In this document: positions 1 to 6,666 of the stretch, piece by piece | How positions within the stretch are numbered: the stretch's first letter is position 1 | Layout of the letters: each line of letters starts with the position of its first letter | The notes under the pieces: generated by a model | Databases searched by the model: none | Seen by the model: the letters and a program-made list of their open reading frames with translations, nothing else | What the model was told of the DNA's origin: nothing | Origin: Cytophagales bacterium | GTDB taxonomy: Bacteria > Bacteroidota > Bacteroidia > Cytophagales > UBA9547 | Direction of reading: 5' to 3' | DNA: 11,718 nucleotides | Assembly: GCA_013298205.1 (NCBI GenBank) | Contig: JAAFJZ010000038.1 | Span: forward strand, 1-11,718 | Program-made: the position numbers and the translations under genes

Positions 1-6
1 TGTAGG

Positions 7-474
7 ATGAAACCAAGGCTATATTTCGACACTTCTGTTTTTGGTGGAATTTATGACGAAGAGTTTGAAGAAATTTCTTTATTGCTTTTCGAGAAAGTAA
101 AATTGGGTCAAATCATTTGCGTCTATTCTGATTTGTCAGAAACTGAACTTGAAAATGCCCCAAAACGAGTGAAAGATTTTTTCGCAGGCTTACCAACAGA
201 ACACATACTTAAAGTTGAAGTTACCGAAGAAGCTTTTGTACTTGCTCAAAAATATTTAGATGAAAAAGTTGTTGGTCCTACAAGTGCGGATGATTGCAGA
301 CATATTGCAACTGCGACAATTAATAAAGTTGATTATTTAGTAAGCTGGAACTTCAAACACATCGTAAACGTATTCAGAATTCGTGGGTATAATTCAGTAA
401 ATTTACGTTGTGGTTATTCTCAACTGGATATTCGTTCACCAAAAGAAATTGTAAATGATGAAGACGATAATTAA
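7..474 (+). CDS. PIN-domain protein, probable toxin (VapC-like ribonuclease)
   Basis: A 155-aa protein with the layout of a PIN-domain metal-dependent ribonuclease. Visible acidic positions are Asp8 in YFDTSV near the N-terminus, Glu45/Glu47 in SETELE, Asp95/Asp96 in SADDCRHIATAT, and the C-terminal SWNFKHI block with Asn115. These match the usual four-part acidic active site of the fold. Length is normal for a stand-alone PIN toxin. The ATG at 7 is the first in-frame start in the window and a stop codon (TAG, 3-5) lies just upstream in another frame, so the start is probable but the promoter is not visible. Its 3' end overlaps a small ORF by 20 nt, the arrangement of a two-gene toxin-antitoxin unit. 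From family knowledge such proteins cleave RNA; the target here is unknown. Confidence 0.85.
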   Translation: MKPRLYFDTSVFGGIYDEEFEEISLLLFEKVKLGQIICVYSDLSETELENAPKRVKDFFAGLPTEHILKVEVTEEAFVLAQKYLDEKVVGPTSADDCRHIATATINKVDYLVSWNFKHIVNVFRIRGYNSVNLRCGYSQLDIRSPKEIVNDEDDN

Positions 475-601
475 AATAGAAAAAAAATTTGATACTGTAA
501 AAGTTTTTAGAGAAATCAAAGAACGAATTGCAAGAGAAACCGATAGTATGTCATTCACAGAATTTAAAGAATATTTGAATAAAAATAAACTCAGAATCTG
601 A
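455..601 (+). CDS. Small partner of the PIN protein, probable antitoxin
   Basis: A 48-codon ORF starting MMKTIIKIEKKFDTVK and ending YLNKNKLRI, with stop TGA at 599-601. It overlaps the 3' end of the PIN gene by 20 nt in another frame, which suggests translational coupling. It is charged and predicted mostly helical. The block KKFDTVKVFREIKERIA followed by MSFTEFKEYL resembles the short helical proteins often found next to this kind of PIN gene, where the antitoxin can follow the toxin. No DNA-binding domain is obvious, so any autoregulation would need a partner or a site outside the window. The antitoxin role is inferred from position and general resemblance. A second ATG directly follows the first, so the start could be 3 nt later. 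Confidence 0.72.
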   Translation: MMKTIIKIEKKFDTVKVFREIKERIARETDSMSFTEFKEYLNKNKLRI

Positions 602-805
602 AATAGACTTTTCGACCGCAACAATTACGTTTTATGCTCTTGAATTACAATAGGTGTCGTATTAGACGAATGCTTATATAAGAAAAGAACTATACTAAGG
701 TTTTTTTTCACATTCTTTAATTGTATCTACAAACCAAATTACACCACGAATTGGGAAGAAGTTCAGTACGAAATTAATTTGCTCTAACAATTTAAAGTAC
801 TTCTT
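602..805. other. Intergenic stretch with no recognised gene
   Basis: AT-rich spacer between the toxin-antitoxin pair and the lipoprotein promoter. I found no ORF with coding character, no RNA gene and no convincing terminator hairpin. A run of eight T around 700 is not preceded by a good stem. Confidence 0.5.
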
Positions 806-837
806 TTTGTCTTTCTAATATTGAAAGCGTATTTTTG
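806..837 (+). promoter_or_regulatory. Bacteroidota-type sigma promoter for the lipoprotein gene
   Basis: TTTG at 806-809 (-33 element), a 20-nt spacer, and TATTTTTG at 830-837 (-7 element) match the Bacteroidota consensus TTTG-N19 to 23-TAnnTTTG exactly at the conserved positions. Transcription would start around 843, leaving a leader of about 30 nt before the ATG at 877. The TTG at 835-837 is part of the -7 box, which argues against using it as a start codon. Confidence 0.65.
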
Positions 838-876
838 AACTCCAACCAAACCCACTATTCGTTTTATAAATATTTT

Positions 877-1713
877 ATGACAAAAATCGCACTTTATATT
901 TCCATAGTTTTATTATTAAATTCTTGTGCATTTCATTCAGGCAATATTTCTACAGGACCAGACTATGATTGTCCTTTGGTTTATAACGCATATGGCAGTG
1001 CTAGAACATTTCATGTATTTGGAATTGGAGGTTTGAATAAAACTTCTTTGATTATGGAAGCAAAAAACAAGTTAAGAAGCTCATTACCAAAAAATGATGG
1101 AATTAAAATTACAAATTACTCTGTAGATTACATACACTTACATTATCTTATTTTTCTTAAAATAAAGGCAATTGTTACAGCCGATGTTTTTTATTGTGGC
1201 AATGAGCCGTTTGAATCTTTGTTAAATAAAAAAGTTGAACCTCAGTTAAAACCTGTTACGTATGGATTTTTTCCTTCTGACACCATCTTTTATTCAAACA
1301 GACAAGATTTGCAAAATTTTCATCTAGCCATTTTTAATTCGTTTGCTCAAAATAATGAAGCAAGTATCACTTTCATACAAAATCAAAGTTCTAGATTTGA
1401 CAAAATAGCTACAAATAATGAAGAAAATTTAATTTCTAAAAAAATTACGATAAAGTTTCCTGCTACAAAAATCGCAAAATTAAGAGACATTTATCAAGTT
1501 AGTAAACATCCAGAAAATACGGCTTTTTTTGGATTTGATGTCGGAGAAAATGCTTTAATTAATGTTTATAGTCCTATCTCTAGAACTGTTTCACCTAAAT
1601 CCTGTACAATCATTGGACTTAATATTGATTATGTCATCGTGGAGTATCTCTCTGATGATAAAAGCTTAAAAAGGGTAAATATCAAAAAGTCTTTGTTAAA
1701 GAAAATAAATTAG
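877..1713 (+). CDS. Lipoprotein of unknown function (DUF6567-like)
   Basis: A 278-aa protein from the ATG at 877. An upstream in-frame TTG at 835 is rejected because it lies in the promoter -7 box and would bury the signal peptide. The N-terminus is a lipoprotein signal: Lys3, a hydrophobic core (IALYISIVLLL), then the lipobox LNSC with acylated Cys17. The mature part carries an FGIGGLNKTSL block (about 48-58), EAKNKL (61-66) and an AIVTADVFYC strand (about 98-107). This resembles Bacteroidota lipoproteins I recall as DUF6567, which share a GIGG...EAK pattern followed by a TADV strand. That family is usually shorter, so the region after residue 120 is an extension or a second domain I do not recognise. 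It is expected to be membrane-anchored. No function can be given. Confidence 0.8.
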   Translation: MTKIALYISIVLLLNSCAFHSGNISTGPDYDCPLVYNAYGSARTFHVFGIGGLNKTSLIMEAKNKLRSSLPKNDGIKITNYSVDYIHLHYLIFLKIKAIVTADVFYCGNEPFESLLNKKVEPQLKPVTYGFFPSDTIFYSNRQDLQNFHLAIFNSFAQNNEASITFIQNQSSRFDKIATNNEENLISKKITIKFPATKIAKLRDIYQVSKHPENTAFFGFDVGENALINVYSPISRTVSPKSCTIIGLNIDYVIVEYLSDDKSLKRVNIKKSLLKKIN

Positions 1714-1726
1714 TTTTAAAACTAAT
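1709..1726. repeat. 18-bp perfect AT palindrome over the lipoprotein stop codon
   Basis: ATTAGTTTT followed directly by AAAACTAAT, a perfect inverted repeat covering the TAG stop at 1711-1713. With no GC core it would make only a weak hairpin. It could help termination or mRNA 3' end stability, but chance in AT-rich DNA is also plausible. Confidence 0.3.
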
Positions 1727-1789
1727 ATTAAAGCTTTTCCAAATGTTAATTTTTAAATAAAATAATCTTTTACCAAAATCTAAAAACCA

Positions 1790-3781
1790 ATGAAAGTCCA
1801 TAAACAACTATTCATAACTACTTTATTATTAATTAACTATACTTTTTTGGTAGCCCAAAACCAATTAAGCTTTTCAAAAATATTTGGCTCTCATATGGTT
1901 TTACAGCGAGATGTTACGCTTACTTTAAGTGGAAAGGGAGCTCCAAATAAAGCTTTAGTATTGTTCTTTGGAGATACGAAAATTCAATCCAAAACAAATA
2001 AAGTCGGATTATGGAAAGCAACAGTTTCTCCACAAAAGGCATCAAATCAAGCGATAGAAATCAAAATTATTCAAAAAAAAGACACACTTTGCTTAAAAAA
2101 TATACTCATAGGTGATGTTTGGCTAGCTTCAGGTCAATCAAACATGGAATGGTTTTTGTCATGGATGCCAAAATACGAAACAGATATAAAAACCGCCAAT
2201 TACAACCAAATTAGGTATTTTGAAACCAAGGATTCTCTTTCATTTTCGCCTATATCCGAAATCCCTTCTGAGAATAAATGGCAAATTTGCACACCCCAAT
2301 CAGCTAAAAATTTCTCAGCCTTAGCCTATTTTTTTGCAAAAGAATTACACGAAAAATACCAAATTCCTATTGGAATTGTAGTCTCAAGCTGGGGTGGAAC
2401 AGTAGCAGAAGCATGGATGAGCAAAGAAAAAATAGAAGAGCTAGGGTATTTTAAGGAAGAAACCCAATTGAGGGATAATTTTGCAATAAGTTATGCCAAG
2501 CGTAACCAGATTTACAATACGGCTTTTGAAAATTGGTGCAAAAAAACAGAAAAAGTAGATAGCAGCTTTGCTTTTTATCAAGGAGTGTGGAAAACAGAAA
2601 GCTACGATGACCAAAAATGGGCTGAAATGTCTTTGCCAGGCAATTGGGAAAATTCTTCTTTACCCAATTATGACGGTGTAGTGTGGTTTAGAAAAAAGTT
2701 TTCGCTTCAAAATGTACCCCAAAAAGATTCTGTACTTTTATCACTATCGCATATAGACGATGTAGATAGGGTGTATATAAATGGGAATTTGGTGGGTTCT
2801 TCACCTTATTTGAGCATGAAAAGAATGTATAAATTTCCTTCTTCTTTATTAAAAAAAGGTGAAAACCAAATTGCAGTTTGGGTGTATGACTCTTATGGAA
2901 ATGGAGGTATTGTGGGCGATATAGATAGTCTTTACCTTAAAGTTGATAATCAAAAAATCCCACTTTCAGGTGTTTGGAAATATAGAACAGTACAAAATAC
3001 TGCCGAAAAAGATTTCCCTACTTTACCCCAAACCTCAGACAGCAAAAACCAGCCAAGTGTGTTATATAATAGTATGATTTACCCTTTAAAAGATTTTTCT
3101 TTTAAGGGAATTATTTGGTATCAAGGCGAATCCAATACAACAAGAGCTTACCAATACAAAAAGCTTTTTCAAGAATTAATTTTGGATTGGCGTAAGACTT
3201 TTAACCAAAATGAGTTGCCTTTTCTATTCGTGCAATTGGCTTCTTATCACCAAGAAGATAAAAAAACGCAAGAAAGTGTATGGGCGGAACTTCGTCAGGC
3301 ACAAGCAGATGCCTTGGTTTTACCTAAAACAGGTATGGCTACGGCAATAGATTTGGGAGATGCCAACGACATTCATCCTCCATTTAAAAAAGAACTTGCG
3401 TACAGGCTGGCTTTAAGTGCTTATCGTGTCGCTTATAATGAGAAAATTTATGATGCCGGAGCCATTTTGATTTCAGTTTCAAAAGATGAGAGTAGGGTGG
3501 TGATTAAAGTAGCTGGAAATACCAAACCAATTTATAATCACGATAAATACGGCTATATCAATGGTTTTGCCATCGCTGGTATAGATTTGAAATACGAGTG
3601 GGCTAAGGCATATTTGAGCGGGAATGAAATTTGGTTACAAAGCGATAAAGTACCTAACCCCAAATACATTCGATACGCTTGGTCGGATAATCCTGGAAAA
3701 TTAAGCATTTACACCTCAGATGGTTTGCCATTATTGCCCTTCAAAACAGACAAATTACCTTGGAGCACCCAACCTAAATAA
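1790..3781 (+). CDS. Sialate O-acetylesterase, secreted (SASA/GDSL-like carbohydrate esterase)
   Basis: A 663-aa enzyme expected to remove acetyl esters from sialic acid or related acetylated sugars in the periplasm or outside the cell. The N-terminus is a Sec signal (KQLFITTLLLINYTFLVA, cleavage near residue 22). GDVWLASGQSNMEW holds the family's GQSNM nucleophile block with Ser117. WGGTVAEAW follows near 205. A jelly-roll domain of the kind seen in GH2 enzymes interrupts the catalytic domain from about 265 to 400 (WFRKKFSL, VDRVYINGNLVGS). The catalytic fold resumes with GIIWYQGESN (440-449), and DIHPPFKKELAYRLA supplies Asp527 and His529. Length and order fit the two-part family with inserted jelly roll. 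No glycan-use genes are adjacent, so the substrate is inferred from family only. The start at 1790 gives a complete signal peptide. Confidence 0.92.
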   Translation: MKVHKQLFITTLLLINYTFLVAQNQLSFSKIFGSHMVLQRDVTLTLSGKGAPNKALVLFFGDTKIQSKTNKVGLWKATVSPQKASNQAIEIKIIQKKDTLCLKNILIGDVWLASGQSNMEWFLSWMPKYETDIKTANYNQIRYFETKDSLSFSPISEIPSENKWQICTPQSAKNFSALAYFFAKELHEKYQIPIGIVVSSWGGTVAEAWMSKEKIEELGYFKEETQLRDNFAISYAKRNQIYNTAFENWCKKTEKVDSSFAFYQGVWKTESYDDQKWAEMSLPGNWENSSLPNYDGVVWFRKKFSLQNVPQKDSVLLSLSHIDDVDRVYINGNLVGSSPYLSMKRMYKFPSSLLKKGENQIAVWVYDSYGNGGIVGDIDSLYLKVDNQKIPLSGVWKYRTVQNTAEKDFPTLPQTSDSKNQPSVLYNSMIYPLKDFSFKGIIWYQGESNTTRAYQYKKLFQELILDWRKTFNQNELPFLFVQLASYHQEDKKTQESVWAELRQAQADALVLPKTGMATAIDLGDANDIHPPFKKELAYRLALSAYRVAYNEKIYDAGAILISVSKDESRVVIKVAGNTKPIYNHDKYGYINGFAIAGIDLKYEWAKAYLSGNEIWLQSDKVPNPKYIRYAWSDNPGKLSIYTSDGLPLLPFKTDKLPWSTQPK

Positions 3782-3788
3782 ATTTATT

Positions 3789-3809
3789 TTTTGATTTTGT
3801 TTATCAAAA
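3789..3809 (+). terminator. Weak AT-rich hairpin after the esterase gene
   Basis: TTTTGAT and ATCAAAA form a perfect 7-bp stem with a 7-nt loop, 8 nt past the esterase stop codon. The position suits a terminator, but the stem is AT-rich and there is no strong U tract after it. Confidence 0.35.
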
Positions 3810-3863
3810 TTCTCAAAACTTGTCGATAGAATGCATTCAAAAATTAAAATTTTTAAAATCATT

Positions 3864-3945
3864 GGGCGTAACCCTTTCGGGTCGGGCTATCACTACAAGT
3901 CCTCGTTCGTGCCTCACTGCGGGCTTTTCGCTCTATCCCTTACGC
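3864..3945. repeat. GC-rich structured intergenic element with GCGTAA/TTACGC ends
   Basis: An 82-nt island with 48 G or C bases stands out from its AT-rich surroundings. It begins GGGCGTAACCC and ends CCCTTACGC, so GCGTAA (3866-3871) and TTACGC (3940-3945) form terminal inverted repeats. ACCCTTTCGGGT inside the left end can fold. The wording (a GGTCGGGCTATC block, then CAAGTCCTCG, GGCTTTTCGCT and a CTATCCCTTACGC end) resembles a short intergenic element I recall from many Bacteroidota genomes. It lies between convergent genes, so a termination or mRNA-end role is possible. It has no ORF. The family assignment rests on memory, not on a search. Confidence 0.65.
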
Positions 3946-4058
3946 ATAAATAATTTCTAAATTGATAGTTATCCTTTTTTTTGGTTATGTAGTAGCTTTC
4001 AAAGACTCTTTCTATATTCTAAAAATTTCATTTTTTAATCTTTCAAGTTGTTTAAATC

Positions 4059-4107
4059 AGGGTTTGCAAGATTTATTGTTTTTTATTTTTTAAATCTTAC
4101 AAATCCT
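4059..4107. terminator. 17-bp stem-loop between convergent genes, probable bidirectional terminator or small repeat
   Basis: AGGGTTTGCAAGATTTA (4059-4075) pairs with TAAATCTTACAAATCCT (4091-4107) over a 15-nt T-rich loop: 15 Watson-Crick pairs, one G-T and one mismatch. It lies 23 nt past the Fic stop codon on the - strand and downstream of the esterase on the + strand. The AATCTTACAAATCC wording also resembles small dispersed repeats in Bacteroidota, so it may serve as both. Confidence 0.5.
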
Positions 4108-4129
4108 AGTTTTGGCTTTCCCCCTTTTT

Positions 4130-4927
4130 TCACATCTCTAAACATTTAGGCAACATTAGCAAAAAAGGCATTGCTTTTGTGTAGTCCAATTGTTCGTATT
4201 CCAACCCTAACCTCCGAAGGTTGGTATAATAAAAAGCGTGTTGTGAGTAATAGTTTTTTTCGCTTTGCAAGTACCAAGCTTTAACTCCAAGCATTTGTGC
4301 TATAAACCATTTCTCTAATAGCCTTGCAGTTCTGCCATTACCATCGTTCCAAGGGTGTATTTTCACAAAAGTTAAATGCAGATAAGCAGCAAAATAAAAA
4401 ACTTCTTCAACACTCATTTTAGCAGACAATAGTATTGTCAAATCAGCATACCATTTATCCATTTCATCTTTTAATTTGTAGGGGCTTATGGCTACATATT
4501 CTATTCGACCATCATCGGATGCTACATACATATTTTGGGTACGCAGTTTACCTTGTTTGTTGGGTGCTACAATATTTGTACTTAATAGTATGTGCGCTTG
4601 GGCAATGTTGGCTACATTTAAATTATGATTCTGTGCATACATATAAGTATTGTATAAATCGTCAATCTTTTTTGTGTAATTGGGTTCAAATTCAATACCC
4701 ATTCCTTTATGCTTTATATAGCTATCCAATTCTATATCTTCTCCTTCTATTTTACTTGAAAAAACAGATGCCACAGAAGTATAAAAACTAAACGTATCGG
4801 TACTAATTTCGGCATCTTTAAGTGCATCAAATTTTTCTGATAGCCCAGTTACTTGCTCCAAATAAGTAGGCAATAAATCTATTTTTATGATATTTAAACC
4901 ATAATTTTCTTGATGAGTGGATTTCAT
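4130..4927 (-). CDS. Fic family protein (class II, autoinhibited AMP-transferase type)
   Basis: A 265-aa Fic protein. The signature HPWNDGNGRTAR covers residues 191-202, with catalytic His191, metal-binding Asp195 and the phosphate-binding GNGR. An N-terminal inhibitory helix is present: SSKIEG (57-62) fits the (S/T)xxxE(G/N) motif, with Glu61 expected to block the ATP gamma-phosphate site. This places it in class II, where the inhibitor is in the same chain. The third signature position is Trp where Phe is usual. Family knowledge suggests transfer of AMP to a hydroxyl side chain of a target protein; the target is unknown. Fic genes are common passengers in restriction-modification loci, and a large R-M-like gene run lies on the same strand 1.7 kb upstream. 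A possible -7 box and an operator-like repeat lie in its upstream gap. Confidence 0.9.
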   Translation of the reverse strand: MKSTHQENYGLNIIKIDLLPTYLEQVTGLSEKFDALKDAEISTDTFSFYTSVASVFSSKIEGEDIELDSYIKHKGMGIEFEPNYTKKIDDLYNTYMYAQNHNLNVANIAQAHILLSTNIVAPNKQGKLRTQNMYVASDDGRIEYVAISPYKLKDEMDKWYADLTILLSAKMSVEEVFYFAAYLHLTFVKIHPWNDGNGRTARLLEKWFIAQMLGVKAWYLQSEKNYYSQHAFYYTNLRRLGLEYEQLDYTKAMPFLLMLPKCLEM

Positions 4928-5031
4928 GATTTTATTTTACTGATATGAACCCTTCAAAATTAAAGATTTTTTGAACCAAAGTTAATAAGCAATTCTATTT
5001 CGGGCTTGTGCACTTCTATAAATTTATTTCT

Positions 5032-5045
5032 TGTGCAATTGTACA
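5032..5045. promoter_or_regulatory. Operator-like near-palindrome upstream of the Fic gene
   Basis: TGTGCAATTGTACA is a 14-bp palindrome broken at one symmetric pair. Part of it (TTGTGCA) recurs 25 bp away at 5006-5012, each copy being followed by an ACTTnTA-AATT-like stretch, giving two imperfect direct repeats about 100 bp before the Fic start. A regulator site is possible, but no regulator gene is adjacent. Confidence 0.3.
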
Positions 5046-5405
5046 CTTTCTAAATTAATTATTGCGTTTATTTTCATCATAATTTTTTCTTCTATAAAAA
5101 AAAATCTACTCTTCTTTTTTCTAAATCATTTTCTTTGTAAATTAATTACATTCCCAATAAATTTCCTTAACTTATTTTACAAAAACTTGAATAGCTAAGT
5201 TATAAAAAATGAATAAAAATTCTTGATTTGGAAAATGAACACTAAACATCCTTTTTTTTAACTTTAACAATCACTGAATCAAGCAATAAGATTGAGGATT
5301 TTGAATTAACCAAAACCATTTTTTTACGAAGTTTTGGTTTATTCAAAGTTTTATTTCTACAAGCTTTTTTATGAGTTATGTTTATTGTGATTTGCTTTCG
5401 CCTGT

Positions 5406-5561
5406 TTATGAGTATAATGCATTTGAAGCGCCCCACAAAACACCAGATGCATGAACTGCTCTTTCTCGTCCTCAAATTCTAATAGCTTCAATTTGTTCGG
5501 ATGCAGTCTTGCTTAATGGAACAATATTTCTAAAAAAAATTACCAAAACTTTACAAAAAAA
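5406..5561 (-). pseudogene. Decayed reading frame, origin unknown
   Basis: A 52-codon - strand frame with protein-like composition: RNIVPLSKTASEQIEAIRI, an internal TGA at 5472-5474, then GRERAVHASGVLWGASNALYS and TAA. Changing the TGA to TGG would join the two halves as one conserved-looking segment. There is no start codon, and frames beyond both ends are rich in stops. I do not recognise the family. It looks like a fragment of a former gene, but it could be chance. Confidence 0.35.
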
Positions 5562-5621
5562 TTACTAAAAAAAAGTTGATTTTTTTTTGCTCTTTTAGCA
5601 TCAATAAATTTATAATAAAAA

Positions 5622-6245
5622 ATGGAAAATCATATATTAGTCAGTAGACCTTTTATTAAATCCTTTACTCTAATTGATGAAAATTTAATTCAATTAGAAA
5701 TTTCCTATTTCAATCAAGGCTATTTAGAATTTTTATTTTTGAATATCAATTTTGAATTATTACTTTCAGTGTTGTTATATGAACATGCTGAAATATATAG
5801 ATGTGTTAAGGATGCGTTATCAATGCTTTCAAATATTCAACCCATGTTTCAACCTTCATTGCCAATGGAAATTTCATTTGATTGTCCTCGTTTTTATCCT
5901 CTTTTGGTGTCTAAGTCAGATTGGATATGTTGTTTAATCGAGGTTGATGATAAAAATAATGAAGTATATTATTTAAAAGAATTTACAGTAGATAATTGGT
6001 TCCCTTTACTAGGAAAGAATTCTGAAATAAGAAAAATGAAAAAAAATTTTCTCGTTCTTTTTAATGAGTACTGTAAAGTTTCAACAATTGTTCTTAAAGG
6101 AATTGACATTGACGTTGCACTAGATTTATATAAATTGAATATTCCATATATTAGAAATATGCTAGTAGATCAATTGGAACTTGCCGAAATGAACAATCTA
6201 TATGAAAATAATGAATCAGAAAATGATGATTTAGATGAAATGTAA
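5622..6245 (+). CDS. Hypothetical protein, 207 aa, acidic C-terminus
   Basis: A 207-aa protein I do not recognise. There is no signal peptide or transmembrane segment, so it is probably cytoplasmic. It is rich in aromatic and aliphatic residues, with a hydrophobic stretch near 40-55 (LFLNINFELLLSVLLY). It ends in a strongly acidic tail (ENNESENDDLDEM). The ATG at 5622 follows an A-rich leader typical of Bacteroidota starts, and no earlier in-frame start is visible. The next gene begins 128 nt downstream on the same strand, but a separate promoter is possible there. The pair lies between the Fic gene and the R-M-like run, as accessory DNA would. The size and acidic tail are compatible with an immunity or inhibitor protein, but nothing in the sequence shows that. 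Confidence 0.7.
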   Translation: MENHILVSRPFIKSFTLIDENLIQLEISYFNQGYLEFLFLNINFELLLSVLLYEHAEIYRCVKDALSMLSNIQPMFQPSLPMEISFDCPRFYPLLVSKSDWICCLIEVDDKNNEVYYLKEFTVDNWFPLLGKNSEIRKMKKNFLVLFNEYCKVSTIVLKGIDIDVALDLYKLNIPYIRNMLVDQLELAEMNNLYENNESENDDLDEM

Positions 6246-6319
6246 GTTTGATTTGTATGATAATTAGATAGATTATTTCACAAAGAATTACTTAAAATCA
6301 AAACGATTATTAGGATAGG

Positions 6320-6348
6320 TTTGCAACTAAGATTAAGTTTTAAACTTA
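6320..6348 (+). promoter_or_regulatory. Possible promoter for the small gene at 6374
   Basis: TTTG at 6320-6323, a 17-nt spacer and TAAACTTA at 6341-6348 approximate the Bacteroidota -33/-7 pattern with a weak -7 box. The predicted transcription start near 6355 gives a leader of about 20 nt. Confidence 0.35.
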
Positions 6349-6373
6349 TAATTAAATCAAAAATTAATTAACT

Positions 6374-6583
6374 ATGACTACGGAAAAATATCAATCATTT
6401 ACAATTTGGAAAATAAATCCAAATGAAGACGACCAATTTGGAGATGTACCTTTTATAAGCAACTCACATGGCAGAATATTTTGTCCATGCATAATGAAAG
6501 TAGAAAATGATGCCATTTGCTTTATAAATAAGTCAGGTGAAGTAGAAGGGGTATTTTCTTTGCACCACTATTTTGCAATTTAG
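6374..6583 (+). CDS. Small hypothetical protein, 69 aa
   Basis: A 69-aa protein I do not recognise. It begins MTTEKYQSFTIWKINPNEDD, has a CPC pair near residues 37-39 and ends SLHHYFAI. No signal peptide or membrane segment is visible. The ATG follows an AT-rich leader and a possible promoter at 6320-6348. Coding character is moderate: the composition is balanced and the length is reasonable for an orphan gene. Its TAG stop (6581-6583) overlaps the TAA stop (6580-6582) of the truncated specificity remnant on the opposite strand. The end of this gene is therefore also the edge of the R-M-like array, and its 3' end may have been set by a rearrangement there. Confidence 0.55.
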   Translation: MTTEKYQSFTIWKINPNEDDQFGDVPFISNSHGRIFCPCIMKVENDAICFINKSGEVEGVFSLHHYFAI

Positions 6584-6666
6584 GTAGGGCTAATAAAATC
6601 GTATTTGTATTCTCGTTTTCTATAAAGGTCAAAATGAAAAACTTGAGCCAATTTATTGTTACTCAT
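6580..6666 (-). pseudogene. N-terminal remnant of a third Type ISP specificity domain
   Basis: A 28-codon ORF, MSNNKLAQVFHFDLYRKR followed by EYKYDFISPT. Residues 6-24 align with residues 9-27 of the 402-aa protein (LAQVFHSDLFGKREAKYEF), and 39 of 51 bases match across the best DNA stretch (6601-6651 against the start of the 402-aa gene). Homology stops near 6595 and a TAA follows at 6580-6582. Its ATG overlaps the nuclease gene stop in ATGAGTAA, a start-stop overlap typical of coupled genes. I read it as the start of a former full specificity gene that followed the nuclease gene and lost about 375 codons by deletion or replacement. The short peptide itself is unlikely to be functional. Confidence 0.75.

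Larger units (their letters stand above)
4928..5621. other. 694-nt AT-rich gap between divergent Fic and 5622 genes
   Basis: A divergent intergenic region. It holds a possible Fic -7 box (TAATTTTG on the - strand, 4955-4962) without a well-spaced -33 box, an operator-like near-palindrome at 5032-5045, and a decayed reading frame at 5406-5561. A 77-codon lysine-rich - strand ORF at 5242-5475 is probably spurious. Before the gene at 5622, TAAATTTA (5605-5612) is -7-like, but the nearest TTTG is only 15 nt upstream of it. I see no tRNA or other RNA gene. Confidence 0.55.

Noticed and set aside
436..624. 62-codon - strand ORF
   Set aside because: Antisense to the PIN gene end and its overlapping 48-codon partner, with low-complexity hydrophobic composition.
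835..876. TTG start 42 nt upstream for the lipoprotein gene
   Set aside because: The TTG is part of a consensus -7 promoter box and the extension would place 14 polar residues before a normal lipoprotein signal peptide. The ATG at 877 is preferred.
4435..4791. 118-codon + strand ORF
   Set aside because: Antisense shadow of the Fic gene; odd Cys/Tyr/Leu-rich composition.
5242..5475. 77-codon - strand ORF in the Fic upstream gap
   Set aside because: Lysine-rich, compositionally like translated AT-rich spacer, and it overlaps a different - strand frame with better protein character. No recognisable family.
5752..5937. 61-codon + strand ORF
   Set aside because: Out-of-frame shadow of the 207-aa gene with Cys-, Phe- and Met-rich composition.
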